A stretch of 64,000 nucleotides of DNA from Linnemannia elongata (taxonomy: Eukaryota; Mortierellomycota; Mortierellomycetes; Mortierellales; Mortierellaceae): positions 62,001 to 126,000 of the forward strand of contig JAXBDG010000004.1 in the NCBI GenBank assembly GCA_036320915.1. The letters run 5' to 3'. The notes under the pieces were generated by a model. It saw nothing but the letters and a program-made list of their open reading frames with translations, was not told the DNA's origin and searched no databases. This document shows positions 1 to 13,846 of this stretch, in pieces (position 1 is the first letter of the stretch; the number at the start of each line of letters is the position of its first letter). Made by a program: the position numbers and the translations under genes.

Positions 1-2382
1 AGCCCTGGGCAAAGCCCGCCACCGGATCACAGTTTCTTCGTCGCTGCTACTCCGCCGAAGCTGCTCAGGAGGAGAACTCAATGCCTGCCTTGACTGTGGA
101 AGATATGATGCCTGTTGAGAACATCCGCAACATTGCCATCATCGGTAAGATTCAATGTCCCGATTCATACCTTGATCTGAAAGAAACCAGTTTCCACCGC
201 AAGAAGGCAGCATCTTCATCGTGCATTGATCCGCCAGTCCTAACTTGCTTTCTTGTTCTTCTATGCTTAGCTCACGTTGATCACGGAAAGACGTCGTTGG
301 TGGACAAACTGTTGGCTCAGTCTGGAGAGGCTCTCGGATCGACCCGTGTCATGGATTCAAACACATTGGAGAAGGAGCGTGGAATCACCATTTTGTCCAA
401 GGTTACCTCGGTCGCCTACACCACTTCTGATTCTAAGGTTATGAAGATCAACATTGTCGGTAAGAGGCAACTTTCACCTTCACGAATACCGATATCGACT
501 TTGAGGAGTGTCTTGTATAGCGGGTACCTAACTGACTTGTTTTGGTTCGTTTTTTTTCTCGTAGATACTCCTGGACACGCTGATTTCGGGGGCGAGGTTG
601 AGCGTATCTTGTCCATGGTCGACGGAGTTGCCTTGATTGTCGGTAAGTCTCCTGTTCCAGGACGCTACGCTTTTATTTGTGCCCACGACAATTATGGATC
701 GTCATCCATTCTTATTCAATGTCGCTCTTTCTCTCTTCAATTGAATCTACTGTAGATGCCAGTGAGGGACCGATGACCCAGACCAAGTTTGTCTTGAACA
801 AGGCCCTTTCGCTCGGTCTTCGTCCCTTGGTCGTTCTCAACAAGGTTGATCGCCCTACTTCCCGCGTGGACGAGGTTGACGGACTTTTGCTGGATTTGTT
901 CGGATCTTTGGGCGCAACGGACGAGCAAATGGACTACCCTATTATTTACGCCTCTGCCAAGGAGGGATGGGCTACTCGCGGCATGGATGAGCCTCGGGAA
1001 AACATGAAGCCTCTCTTTGATCTAATCGTCGACCATGTTCCCTACCCCAAGGTCGATCGCTCGGATGTCTTCAAGATGCTGGTCACCCAGATCGACAGCA
1101 ACCCTTACCTCGGCAAGTGTTTCTTGGGCAAGATCGCTGGAGGCACCTTGAAGATCGGCGACAAAATGCAGGCCTTGAGCCCTGAAGGCAAACAGACAGA
1201 GTCCGGACGTGTCACCAAGATCTTTGTCCGTCGCGGCTTGGAGATGATTCCCGTGACTGAGGCCGGAGCGGGAGATATTGTTACTGTCACTGGTGTCGCC
1301 AATGCAACTGTCAACTCGACCCTCTGTGACCTGACCGTCACCGAGCCCCTTCCCGTAAGTGGATGTGGATGTTCTGCATTCGCTGTGACCTCACCAAGAA
1401 GCAATAGTCGCGGATGGCTGCTAACCTTCTCTCCCTTTCTCTTTTCCATTGTCGCTAGTCCAACCCTATTGATCCCCCAACCATCGCCATGAAGTTTGCT
1501 GTCAACGACTCGCCCTACGCAGGAGAAGAGGGAAAGAACTTGACCTCCAACATGATCCGTGAGCGTTTGATGAAGGAGGCTGAGACCAACGTTGCCCTGC
1601 AGGTCATCGAGTCTGAAAACAAGGAGGCCTTTGAAGTCCGTGGACGTGGAGAATTGCAGCTCGGAGTGTTGATCGAGACCATGCGTCGTGAGGGATTCGA
1701 ACTCAGTGTGTCGCCACCCCGCGTGGTCTTCAAGGAGGAAAAAGGACAGCGTCTGGAGCCCATTGAGGAAGTCACTATCGACGTCGGAAACCAGTACACG
1801 GGAACGATCATTGAAAAGTTGAGCAAGCGCAAAGCCGAGATGAAGTCGTTCGATGAGAACGGTGACAAGACTAGGATCGTCTTTGAGTGCCCTACTCGCG
1901 GATTGTTGGGTTACTCTGCAGAGTTCAAGAACGACACCAGTGGTGACGGTACCCTGAACCATACCTTCTTGGAATATGCTCCCTTCAAGGGCGGTCTTGA
2001 GAGAACTCGCAAGGGAAGTTTGGTCGCCATGGGATCCGTTGGAGCTGCAACGTCGTATGCACTCAACTTGATCGAGCCCCGTGGAAAGTTGTTCATCCGT
2101 CCTGGTGAGAAGGTCTATGCAGGAATGGTCATTGGAGAGTCTTCCCGTGCTGGTGATCTGGAGGTTAATCCCACCCGTGCCAAGCAGGTCACCAACATCC
2201 GTACCGTCGCCAAGGATGAGAACATTGTCTTGCGTCCTCCTGTCGAGATGAGTTTGGAATCGATGATCTCGTACATTGCCGAGGATGAGGTTCTGGAAAT
2301 CACCCAGTCCTCGCTCAGAATCCGCAAGCGCGAGTTGGACGCCAGCAAGCGTCGCCAGAACTTGCGTAACAACAGGGACTAA
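1..2382 (+). CDS. BipA/TypA-family translational GTPase, probably mitochondrial (5' partial)
   Basis: Ribosome-associated GTPase of the BipA/TypA family (EF-G-like). Exons 3-144, 271-459, 565-642, 756-1354, 1459-2382; all four introns are GT-AG. Joining them gives the G1 motif AHVDHGKTS, switch I region [10 protein letters not shown]3 DTPGHADF and G4 NKVD, then the BipA-specific C-terminal half with a PTRGLLGY motif and a basic end ([10 protein letters not shown]). The reading frame is open to the window edge. Upstream of the first visible ATG (position 81) it encodes [12 protein letters not shown], which looks like a mitochondrial presequence with an R-x-Y/S cleavage site, so the true start lies outside the window. 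BipA is known from bacteria and plastids; a nuclear gene with a targeting signal suggests an organellar ribosome role. The family call rests on the BipA-type C-terminus, which differs from LepA/GUF1 and EF-G. At least 643 residues are visible. Confidence 0.9.
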
Positions 2383-2661
2383 ACCACCCGAGTCCGTTCT
2401 ATGCTCCATTATTTGTTTATTATTTTCTTGCATTACCCTTGTACCTTAGACAGTTTCCTTTTTTCCTCATCCATACACATACATATACACGCACACCAGC
2501 CTCTATTCTAGATGCAGTTTGACCGCTGCGCCCATAAAGAATACACGAGATCATTCTTGATCCTCACTATTTAAACAGTCGGGAGATATGTATTTTCGTA
2601 GGAAAAGGTATGAGATATGTACAGGTCACGAGACGACAGCATGTGTATGAATGCATGCTAC

Positions 2662-4873
2662 TCATTTTCGCCACTGGTTGTGTTTTCCGCAATAGATAGG
2701 TTTTCCCCTTGAAGTGTACTCGTAGTTAGGGTCAAAGACCAAGCCTTCTGGGAGAACCACCTGACGGTAGAAGTTGCTGCACTGATAGCCAACTCTATGT
2801 GGGATATGGCTGGCAAAGAGGCCCCACTTGTCGCCACATCCGTGCTCTGCTGCCACCTTAAGGAAGATTTCCTGCTCTTCGGCTGTCCAGTCGCCTGTCC
2901 ATTGCTCCTATATCGTACGTGGTCATAAACATGAAGTGTGCGCCACATGGTCAAAAACAATGCTCTAGTGTCGCCGTCCCACACTCTTTTGGGCCCTATC
3001 GAAGGCAACTATGCTGATAAATTATTACCTGGCCAGGTTCGTTGTGTCGATAAAAGAATGCGTTAGGGTTCTTCTTGAACAGACCCTTGGCGACCATCTT
3101 GGCCTCATGTTTCGGCCGCTTGGCGGTCTTGGATCTTGATGCCCCTGCAGTGTCCGATTGCAATCCGAGAGGATCCTTGAAGGAAAAGCTACCGCCGCCG
3201 TTTGCTTCCCAAGCATCCTTTGCGCTCTTTTCAAATCCGTACCTCTCAATAACTCCTGGGTCGAGCCAACCATGATAATGACCGTCCACACGGATGGCAC
3301 GTTCCCGCGTCGCCTTGTCGAAAAAGAGATCTCCTGACATCAAGTTGGTTATGTCTTCTTCATCTTGGCCTTCGGCGCCATCAACGTTACTCGTATCAGG
3401 TTCCTTGTTGTGGATGTTATGTTGATCGTTGTGAGATAACGATCCATGTTCAACTTTGTCGTTCTCGCCAATCATGGTAGGAGTGACTGCCACACCACGG
3501 ATGCGGTTGGACACTCGGATGGGCTTCGCAATCTTGGGAGCAGCTACGTGGTGAAAAAAAGGCGGAGATTAGCCGATGTCAATATCGAAAAAAAAGAGTA
3601 TTGCACTACCTTCCACCTCCACCTACAGTTCGGTAGCAATGATGCGCCGTTCTATTTCATACTTCTCCATTCCCTTTGTTTGCTTATCCTCACAGGCTTT
3701 GGGGTGTCTTTGAACAGGTCATCGGCTGAAACTCTCGTCTTTTGCGATGGTATTCCTTCCATTGTAGCGATTTGCAACTGGGTGACGGCGGTTGGCAGCT
3801 CTAGCGACATGAGCATCTCTTGATTCCGACGAATATTCTCTAGGCGTTGTCTCTCTACATTCATAGAAAATAGAAGAGTGAGTTCAGTGGACCGGCGGCG
3901 AGTCCCAAAGCACGCAACAATATTTCCAAGATGGCGAGTTCTTTGAATGGAAGGGCAGGCAAAACGTACCATATTCTGACAGTTCTGACTCGGGCGTACT
4001 CTTGAACAAAGGTACAGATTTCACGACTTTGAGCCGCTTGCTGGTTTTGCCATACTCCCCATCTGTATCCTCACTTTCAGACAACCCATCCTCTTCCTCT
4101 TCCTCGTCATCCTCATCGTCCTCACCTTCCTCGTTCGCCTTGCTATCCGTCGGTGTCTGTGAGGGAGTGGTTACATCTTCCAAGGTCACCACTTTTGTGC
4201 GCCGTACCCACTTGCGCTTTTCTTGGGTGACCGCAGGAGAGGCACCAGAGTCCTCCACCACTTGTTGCTTCTGCTGCTGCTGATCTCGCTCCTTCTGTTG
4301 TGAGGCGTCGATGGAAGAGCCCTCAGCTGGAAAGATCTTAATGGTTGTCTCGGTAACGGGTTCAATTGGAGACTTGTCATCGGTCTGGGTGGCGATGATC
4401 AATCTTTGTTCCTGTTTCTCCACTGACTCGACCGTCTCTGTAACATATTCCGAGAGTATGATCGTGCTCTCTCTGTCGATGCTCCTGTTCTTGCGGCTTC
4501 TGGTACGCGTCTGATGAGTAGAAGGAGGTCTGTTCTCTTTCTCGTTCAAGTCTCCTACTGTTGGGAGATCCTCCACGTCCCTCCGGGTGACAGTTGTCGC
4601 ACTGGTCTGCCCCCTACTATTTGTAGGAAGTGCTGTTGAAGTGGTGACGACATAAACCCGATTTGTGTCAGACTTCACCAGTTTCGGACTATTGGAAGGC
4701 GAGTCGATGGAAGGAGGGCCATGGCTATTATTGATGGCGAGGCGGCGAGATGATCGTTTGGGTGGTTGCTGTGTTGGTATAGTCTCTTGGGGTGCTTGTG
4801 ATAAAGCATTTGTGCATGCGACTGATGTCTTGTCGGACGCGCTTCCGACTGCGCTTCTTGTCGATCGACCCAT
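2662..4873 (-). CDS. SANT/Myb-like domain nuclear protein with acidic N-terminal region
   Basis: Probable chromatin or transcription-associated protein; the exact role is unknown. Exons read downwards: 4873-3970, 3854-3663, 3543-3029, 2907-2662 (about 618 residues). The N-terminal 300 residues are Ser/Thr-rich and disordered with a run of about 20 acidic residues. Residues around 301-325 (SEYERQRLENIRRNQEML) resemble the short N-terminal motif seen in WDR76/CMR1-type proteins, but no WD repeats follow. The C-terminal 80 residues form a SANT/Myb-like domain (W-x3-EEQEIFLKVAAEHG, then DKWGLFASHI and a YRQV turn). Start: the ATG at 4873 (MGRSTRS) is preferred; an in-frame ATG at 4984 would add 37 residues of repeat-derived sequence. 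The second intron is uncertain: 3544-3662 (used here, 119 nt) or 3533-3693. Convergent with the GTPase gene, with 279 bp between the stops. Confidence 0.72.
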
Positions 4874-5703
4874 GGAAGGAACGTTGATGGTCTCTGTTGT
4901 TGATGTTGCTGTTGTTGTTGTTGGCAAAGATGTGTAATTAAAATAAAAATATATCGTGACTGCTGGGACCGAGCGACGCGCCATGGCTGATTGTGCCTGA
5001 GAATTGAAATGATCAGGGTTTCAGATATGAAACCTGCCTGGCTGGATGAAGGAAACAAGTGGGGCGTCATAAGACATAGACTGCACGGATGAACATGGTT
5101 GCGGCATGATGTTGGTTATTTAGTGGTGGTGGTGGTGGTGGTGGTGTTTCTTTGTCGTGATTGTGTATCACGATGTTTGCAGTGGTAGTGTGGTAAAGTG
5201 GCTCAGGGCCACAGAATCGTATCGAAAGGAGGCGAAGTTCAAACAAGGAAGCGCGCTTTCAACTATCAACCATGACAGTATTTTCAGTGGTGAAAATTCC
5301 TTGTCAACAACTCCGATCGCGAAATAAAAGGCGTTCTCTTCTCTATCTTCTTTTTTCTCTTCGCCCTCTTTTCTTTCTCTCTCTACCCACGTCCATTTTC
5401 CCTCCCATCATCTGTCTCTACCCACGCCCATCTTCCTTCCTCATTCTCTGTCTCTCGCCTCTCCTCTTCTTCTCTCTTCTTCTCATCTCCCTCCTACCCT
5501 GCCTATTCGTGCGTACACACCTTCTACCTCGTCAAACACACCTTCTTCCCTTCAACATCATCCTGCTATTATTGGATTCCCAAACCGGCCTCGATTAATC
5601 CCTACTATCAATACCCCCGAACCATTGCCAACAAGCCTACAACGGTTTGACAAGCCCGACGCTATAATATTTACCACCCGACAACTGTAACAATAACAAC
5701 ACG
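4874..5703. promoter_or_regulatory. Divergent intergenic region with CT-rich leader
   Basis: About 0.8 kb between two divergent starts. It contains a short GGT repeat (about 5123-5145) and a pyrimidine-rich block (about 5335-5530) directly upstream of the plus-strand gene, the usual look of a fungal promoter and leader. Most of the segment 4874-4984 would be coding if the longer start of the SANT gene is used. No other gene was seen. Confidence 0.45.
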
Positions 5704-8700
5704 ATGAACCCTCTGCTTGGACACCAACTACAACGACAAACAATCCTCCTTGACGAACAGCATCTACAAGAGCTCAAGCACAAACAGCCAACAAAAGAAA
5801 CGGTAGCGGCAACTGGCAAATCCCCTGGTTCCTCAGCACAAACACCATATTTCGACTCAATCTTGGAAGCTGAGGAAGGAGGCAGGAAGGCTGAACAACT
5901 GAATGATGGTCTTACTCTCCGGATGGCTCACCCCAAATTGATCCATCCTACTCCTGTTGTCGCCACGAAACACTCACCCATCCTTGAAGCTATCGATAAA
6001 CTGGAAATCCTCGCACTAACGATGGATCTGACCTCTGAAAAGGCCAGGTCTGAGGAGGAGCAGAAGTCTGTTCTAACGAACCATAATTGCCCCGAACCTC
6101 AAGGTAAGCTTGCAACACTATAACTACACAATTGACTTGCACTAGACCATATCAAAGCAGCAGTGCGATTATTTTGGTTGATATGAACGAGCAACTCACG
6201 TCCTTGCATTCCCTCTTTTGCCATTTGTTTCGATCTAAAAAATTTATCGTTGCGCCGTAGAGACATCGCTCTCTCCAATGGTCAAGGCACTACCACCATC
6301 TACAGCACCATCTAACCTCACCCTCGACGAGTCACAAGGTACTCAACAGAATGGCAGAGCAACCAGTCAATCCAACACTTCGAATGAGCTTCCTGCTATT
6401 GTGGTTGCCTATCCATCAAAAACACCAGTCAGTCCACCTCTTGCATCCTCCACACAATCGACAATAAGCACCAACGTTCCCCTGTCTGCTATTTCATCCA
6501 CAAGATCCCCTTCGTCGTTATTGGAGATGTGCACGGCTGCACCGATCACTTCCTCCAGCCTGCGGACGTCTTCTATTACTGGCACATTGGACACCATCAT
6601 CATACGTCGTGGACACTACGCGATGCATGAAAAAGCAGAAAATGAGCATACCCCCAAGCCCATTACAGACAGTAAGCATCAAATACAACAACACACCCAG
6701 CAGACAGAAAGTGATGCGTGCTTCTCGGCTGGGAGCGCTGCCATCAAGGGGAGCCTGGCCACCTTCCCCGTCGTTCATTCCCCTTCGTTACTCCTACTCA
6801 CCTTGGAGTCATCACCACACAGCGTGACCTCTCATTCACCCAAAATACCCCGCGCACTTCCGTTCGTCAAGAAGAGGTCATCGCTATACACTCACCAGTC
6901 GTTGGCACAAAGTGAAAGCCAAATCGATCACCACGTCCCCTACTCGGCAGAGGTCACCAGAAGCAACGACATACGACAATCTGGCTCTGTTCTTGCGTCC
7001 ACATCGTCAACATTTTTCAATATCGGAAGCCCTTCATGCTCCAGAAGCTACTCTAATACCAGCTCCATGTCCTTGGCAACCACTCAACCATTTGCCACTA
7101 CCAGTAACTCCACCAGAACCAAGCGAGTCAGTCAACTAAGTCATAATACATGTACTCAGCCGCCTTCAGTGCCGACCAACCTAACCACCAATAGTTCAAC
7201 AAAGTCATCGAACTTGCGACCTTTCCCTCATTTCTTCAACACTGGTCACCAATATCCAATGTCGACCCCCTCTCACTCTCAATCAACACCCGCACTCCTC
7301 TCACACCATCAGGTCGACGTCGCCAAGGAGCCTTCTGCATTATTCCAGACTGGTTGTACCTGCCGCAATAAGCAGATCTCAAGACCCTGTCTTTTCCACA
7401 AGAAGCTACCCAGTCTTCCAGTTTCTCAATTGGACGACCCGACTGCTCTTTTCAAGGAAAAGACGAAATCAAGTAGGATCTCGATCATGCCTACAGCTGC
7501 CTCGATCCGTTCGTTTGTTGCGTCCATCAAGAAACCGAGGTCCAAGGCTGCCTCCATCCAGAGTCTTGCTGAACTCGAGGGACCCTTTTCCCGAGAGTCA
7601 CAGCTGCAATCTCGGTCTAACACATCGTTGCCGCTTGTGCAACCCGAGGAATCAACAAAAAACTACGGGCTTTCACTGACTACGTCTCAGCGTAGGAACA
7701 GGAAGGAGCCTTCATCTATCGTTCGTCGGGCTGTAAAGCGGCACGCTGGAGCGGATTTACCTTTATCAGCAAGTCCAGGACTCTCAAAGGAAAACTTGGA
7801 CTTTCAGAAGGCGAAACGCCACGCTGTCTATGGACTCAAAGGACAAACCTCCTTCCCGTCTAACCATAGCTCTCGACAGAGCCTCTCTCGTAATGGCCAG
7901 TTGTACTTGTGCCCGATGTCAGTCTCGACGCCTTGCCTTGTGCATCCTGTTCCTTTCACGAAAGCGACTACGGGCAACAAATACACAGCTCGATCCATGT
8001 CCACCACCGTCAGAATCCAGCAAGCCACAGAGTCAACACCGAACCTCAGTCTACAAGGAGGGGCCCATGTCACGGCGGTGAATGCGCATGCTGAAATAGT
8101 TGTCCAACCACACTTTGCTGGAACCTCAGCGATTTCTAGGCAAGGAGGGGTTATTGCGAACTCCAACGCATTCATTCCGCCTATTGAGCGATCCCAGTCC
8201 TTCTTGCCCGCGTCTTCGCCCGCTCACCGTACCGGACCTTACAGCAAAGAGAACATCACGTTTTTTGAGCCGTTTCAAACACTTCCTAAAAGTCGCGGTG
8301 GAAATTCGTCAAGCTATGTCAGCTTTCATTTTGATCTCAGTCACCTCGAGAAGGCTGAGCATAAAGACGAATACGACTCGGCCTCGACTACCAAGGCAAA
8401 TGTGGACCGCACAGAGCAGGACAGCGTCGATGGAAGCGATGGTGATGACGATGAAAATGTGATGAACAATCTTCGGTACAACTCGAGTTCTCCTCCAGTG
8501 CACCCATCTATATCCCTGCCAAATGTGACCCTCAGCTCCTCAGACCTTCTCCCTGTTCATCTCAGGAACAGGGTAATCCTTCCGCCTCCACCTCCTCCGC
8601 CACGCACAAGGCCGCAGGGAGCTGAGCAAGAGGACAACTCTAGCGATAAGAATGACGGTCCCTTCCAGACTCTACACCAACATCTCAGGAAGGCACCGCC

Positions 8701-9079
8701 TTCAGCTTCAGCATCAAGTCCCTCGCTCCGTCTTCCATCTCAGCCTCAATCGGACCAACAGCATCCCCTCAAGCGTCTCCTTGGATACAGTAAAGACAAG
8801 CCGAAGCATTGGAGCCACAACGAGAGCCTTTCAAGAACAAGGGAGGCTACAAACTCGTCTACGGTATCACTCCCGGTAATACTGTCAAGCTTCTTACCAT
8901 CGTCAGCCTCGACTGCGTCACTACCCATTCACCCGGATCAGACTCATCTTGGTAGGGAGCCGCGCTTGGCGGGCAGAGGATCGAAGCCGTGGGGGAACAA
9001 GTGGAACTGGATGTGGTGGAAGAACAGCAGCAAGTCCTCTGATACTGACAAAGATGTCTCCCGGTCAGGAAATGCATAG
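5704..9079 (+). CDS. Large disordered Ser/Thr/Pro-rich protein of unknown function, Trp-rich C-terminus
   Basis: Not recognised. Exons 5704-6103 and 6261-9079 join in frame across a 157-nt GT-AG intron (1072 residues). Nearly the whole protein is Ser/Thr/Pro-rich and presumably disordered and heavily phosphorylated. Landmarks: a small Cys/His-rich motif near residue 490 (CTCRNKQISRPCLFHKK), basic Ser-rich stretches after it, an acidic patch near residue 850 (DGSDGDDDEN), a run of seven prolines (ILPPPPPPPRTRP) that could bind SH3 or EVH1 domains, and an extreme C-terminus packed with tryptophan (WGNKWNWMWWKN) followed by an acidic and Ser-rich tail. No transmembrane segment or catalytic motif is visible. 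Start: first ATG after a CT-rich leader. The length of open frame and the clean splice junction make it a real gene; function cannot be assigned. Convergent with the RIO2 gene. Confidence 0.75.
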
Positions 9080-9339
9080 AAAGTAACTGGGATTGATGCA
9101 GTTAATACATTTACCGCCAGTTCTGTCCTTTTTGTTTATGCCATAAAAACAGTGCGTGCTCTCACAAAAGCACGAGAATGAAAGTTGAGAATGATACAGG
9201 CAAAGAGTTTATTTTAAAGAAGTAAAAAAGATGCTAGAAATGCAAGAGAGAGATGCGTGGTGAGATGATATGAGTCAGTGGGGACAAAGGTTGACAGTTC
9301 CTGTAATAGGAGATGGTCAATCGACAAGTTCCGTTTCGC

Positions 9340-11311
<1,972 letters not shown>

Positions 11312-11380
11312 TGTGTGGTAAGTTTGTGTGGTTGTGTTGGTGGTTGTGCAGTGGTTGTTGCTGCTTTGTCGTTGTAAGCG

Positions 11381-11427
<47 letters not shown>

Positions 11428-11664
11428 ATCGTTGTTGATGACGACGGAGGATGTATTTGGCAGGTTTGCTGAATGAAAGTGTAAGCTGCCCTTCTGTTCA
11501 AGGTGACCTGAACAAAAAAAAAGAAAAAATTGTTTTGAAGAGTGGCTTATGCCTGCAGGGTGACTGTTCAAGTGTTGGTCTGCGCACCATAGCTTTTATT
11601 TTGTGGCAAGAACGTTTTTTTTTTATTATATTCCCCTTTACAGACATCAAAAGCAACTACGACA
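11312..11664. promoter_or_regulatory. Shared divergent promoter of RIO2 and DPH1 with GTT microsatellite
   Basis: 353 bp between two head-to-head starts. It holds an uninterrupted GTT trinucleotide repeat (about 11382-11427; read as CAA on the RIO2 strand, so in its leader) and two A/T homopolymer patches near 11515-11530 and 11610-11640 next to the DPH1 start. Confidence 0.5.
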
Positions 11665-13570
11665 ATGGACTCGGTAGTAGGAACACAAGCAGAACACCAA
11701 CAGCCTACAACACCAACACCAACAGCAAACACTCAAGCTCCCGAGCTCACTGCCTCAGGAAAGCCTAAGAAGAGGTTCGTCGGAAAGGCAAGGAGGCTTC
11801 AGCAAGAAGGAGGAAACATTGACCCAACAACCATCGAAGACTCCGCCATCGCCATTCGTGATGGTAAGGAGCACCCTCCCTCGCTCACTTGCTCATGTTC
11901 TTAACATGTATTCTATAGCTTCATACTGCTCTCTGTCTAGATATTCACTCTTCCTCTCCTATTGTGTCAATAGGGTCCAAGAGTTCGAATGGCACCAGCA
12001 GACCAAGAGTCGCCAACCAGATTCCCGACGATATTTTGAATGACGCCAAACTCAACCTGGCCATCGAACAGCTCCCCGCCAACTACAGCTTCGAAATCCA
12101 CAAGACCGTCTGGAGTGTCCGCAAAGCCGAAGCCAAGAAAGGTACATACATATCGAGGGCGCGCCACCCTATCAAGGTCATATAGGTGTTCATTTTCATT
12201 GTCCCTTTCTTTCTCACGCTCAATGCTCTAACATTCGCCTCTAATAGTCGCGCTGCAGTTCCCAGAGGGTCTTTTGATTTTCGCTTGCACTATCTCGGAC
12301 ATCTTGGAAAAGTTTTGCGGGGTCGAGACCTTGGTCATGGGAGATGTGACCTATGGCGCCTGTTGTATCGACGATTTTACAGCTGTTGCCCTCGGGTGCG
12401 ATTTCATGGTGCATTATGGCCACAGTTGTCTCGGTATGTAAATGACTTGTTTACTTCACCTTCACCGAACAGCTCTCTAAAATCCCAAGTTAGACACGCA
12501 CATCTAACACCAAGTTTTCATGCCAAATAGTGCCCGTGGATATTACAACAATCAAGACGCTCTACGTCTTTGTGGACATCGGGATTGACGTTCAACATTT
12601 CATCGCCACCATACGCAAGAACTTCGAGAAAGGCTCCAAGCTGGTCTTGGTCGGCGTCATTCAATTCGTTCAAGCAATTCAATCCGCAAGGAAGGAGCTT
12701 GACATTGACTATATCCTCAACGTACCACAAGCCAAACCCCTTTCACCAGCAGAGATTTTGGGATGCACATCACCTCAATTGCCCAAGGACGAGGACGCAC
12801 TGATCTTTGTGGGCGACGGCCGATTCCATTTGGAGTCCATCATGATTCACAACCCCGACATAGCAGCGTTCCGGTACGACCCCTACGACAAAAAGTTTAC
12901 AAGAGAGAGATATGACCATGCCGATATGCATTCGCTCAGGAAGCATGCGATCGAGACAGCTAAGAAGGCAAAGCGGTTTGGACTCATCCTTGGTACTCTG
13001 GGTCGACAGGGCAGCACATCTATTCTTGAGGTACATACTCGTCATCTTCGATCAAATGTTTGGCTTTGGGTTCACACAGAGCATCAGAACATAGGTGAGA
13101 GAGTCTATAGTAACATCTTTTCCCCCTTCTTCACATATTAGCACATGGAGTTAAAGTTGAAGGAGCGTGGCTGTGACTATACCATTATTCTCCTGTCAGA
13201 GATCTTTCCAGGAAAGCTGGCAATGTTTGAGGACATGGACGCCTTTATTCAAATCGCTTGCCCTCGCCTTTCCATTGACTGGGGATATGCTTTTTCAAAG
13301 CCCTTGCTAACGCCTTACGAAGCATCGGTTGTCTTTGAGTCGGTTGCCTGGCAGGAAGTGTATCCTATGGATTTCTACTCGAACGATTCTTTGGGGCCCT
13401 GGACTGTGAATCATGGGAGAAACATCCGCAAAAAGGCGGCAGGAGCGGGAAGCGCAGGAAAATCGTTGTTGAAGAGCAAAACAAAGACCGACGGCAACGA
13501 ACTTCAACTGGAACAGCGCCTCAAAGCACAGTGCAATCAGGAACAACCGCACCATCATAGGCATGGATAG
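11665..13570 (+). CDS. DPH1: Diphthamide biosynthesis protein 1 (radical SAM-like 3-amino-3-carboxypropyl transferase subunit)
   Basis: First step of diphthamide synthesis: with DPH2 it transfers the 3-amino-3-carboxypropyl group from S-adenosylmethionine to the conserved histidine of eEF2, using a [4Fe-4S] cluster. Exons 11665-11863, 11974-12141, 12248-12433, 12531-13030, 13142-13570 (493 residues). Family signatures in order: [53 protein letters not shown] (cluster cysteine), [47 protein letters not shown] (cluster cysteine) and the end motif [14 protein letters not shown]. Together they identify DPH1 rather than DPH2. The 55 N-terminal residues are low complexity. The last coding stretch (Lys-, then Gln/His-rich) is poorly conserved in the family. 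All introns are about 100 nt. Confidence 0.95.
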
Positions 13571-13846
13571 TGTATTGTAATAAATACGATTAAAAAAAAT
13601 TGAGCTTCGATAACATGCAGTACTCGTTATGAGTCCCGTAGATTCAGGTAGTCATGTGTGGCTCATTATGTAGTTTTTGCTAACTGCTTGCAAATAGAAA
13701 TTTCTGTTGACTCTGGTTATGAATGATCTTTGTGCTTGACAAGTGGCGGGAGTCACTACATAAACACTCTCCCGTGCCAACTCTCCCATTCGTGCATCAC
13801 ACTAACTCCCGAAGGCTCGTAATCCGCGCATCACCCACAACCTTGG
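13571..13846. other. Short gap at the left edge of the decayed island
   Basis: Contains an AATAAA-like poly(A) signal for DPH1 at about 13578-13585 and nothing else that I can identify. Confidence 0.4.

Noticed and set aside
1105..2433. 442-codon open frame antisense to the BipA gene
   Set aside because: It mirrors the strongly biased codons of the GTPase on the other strand and has no motif of its own; a codon-bias shadow.
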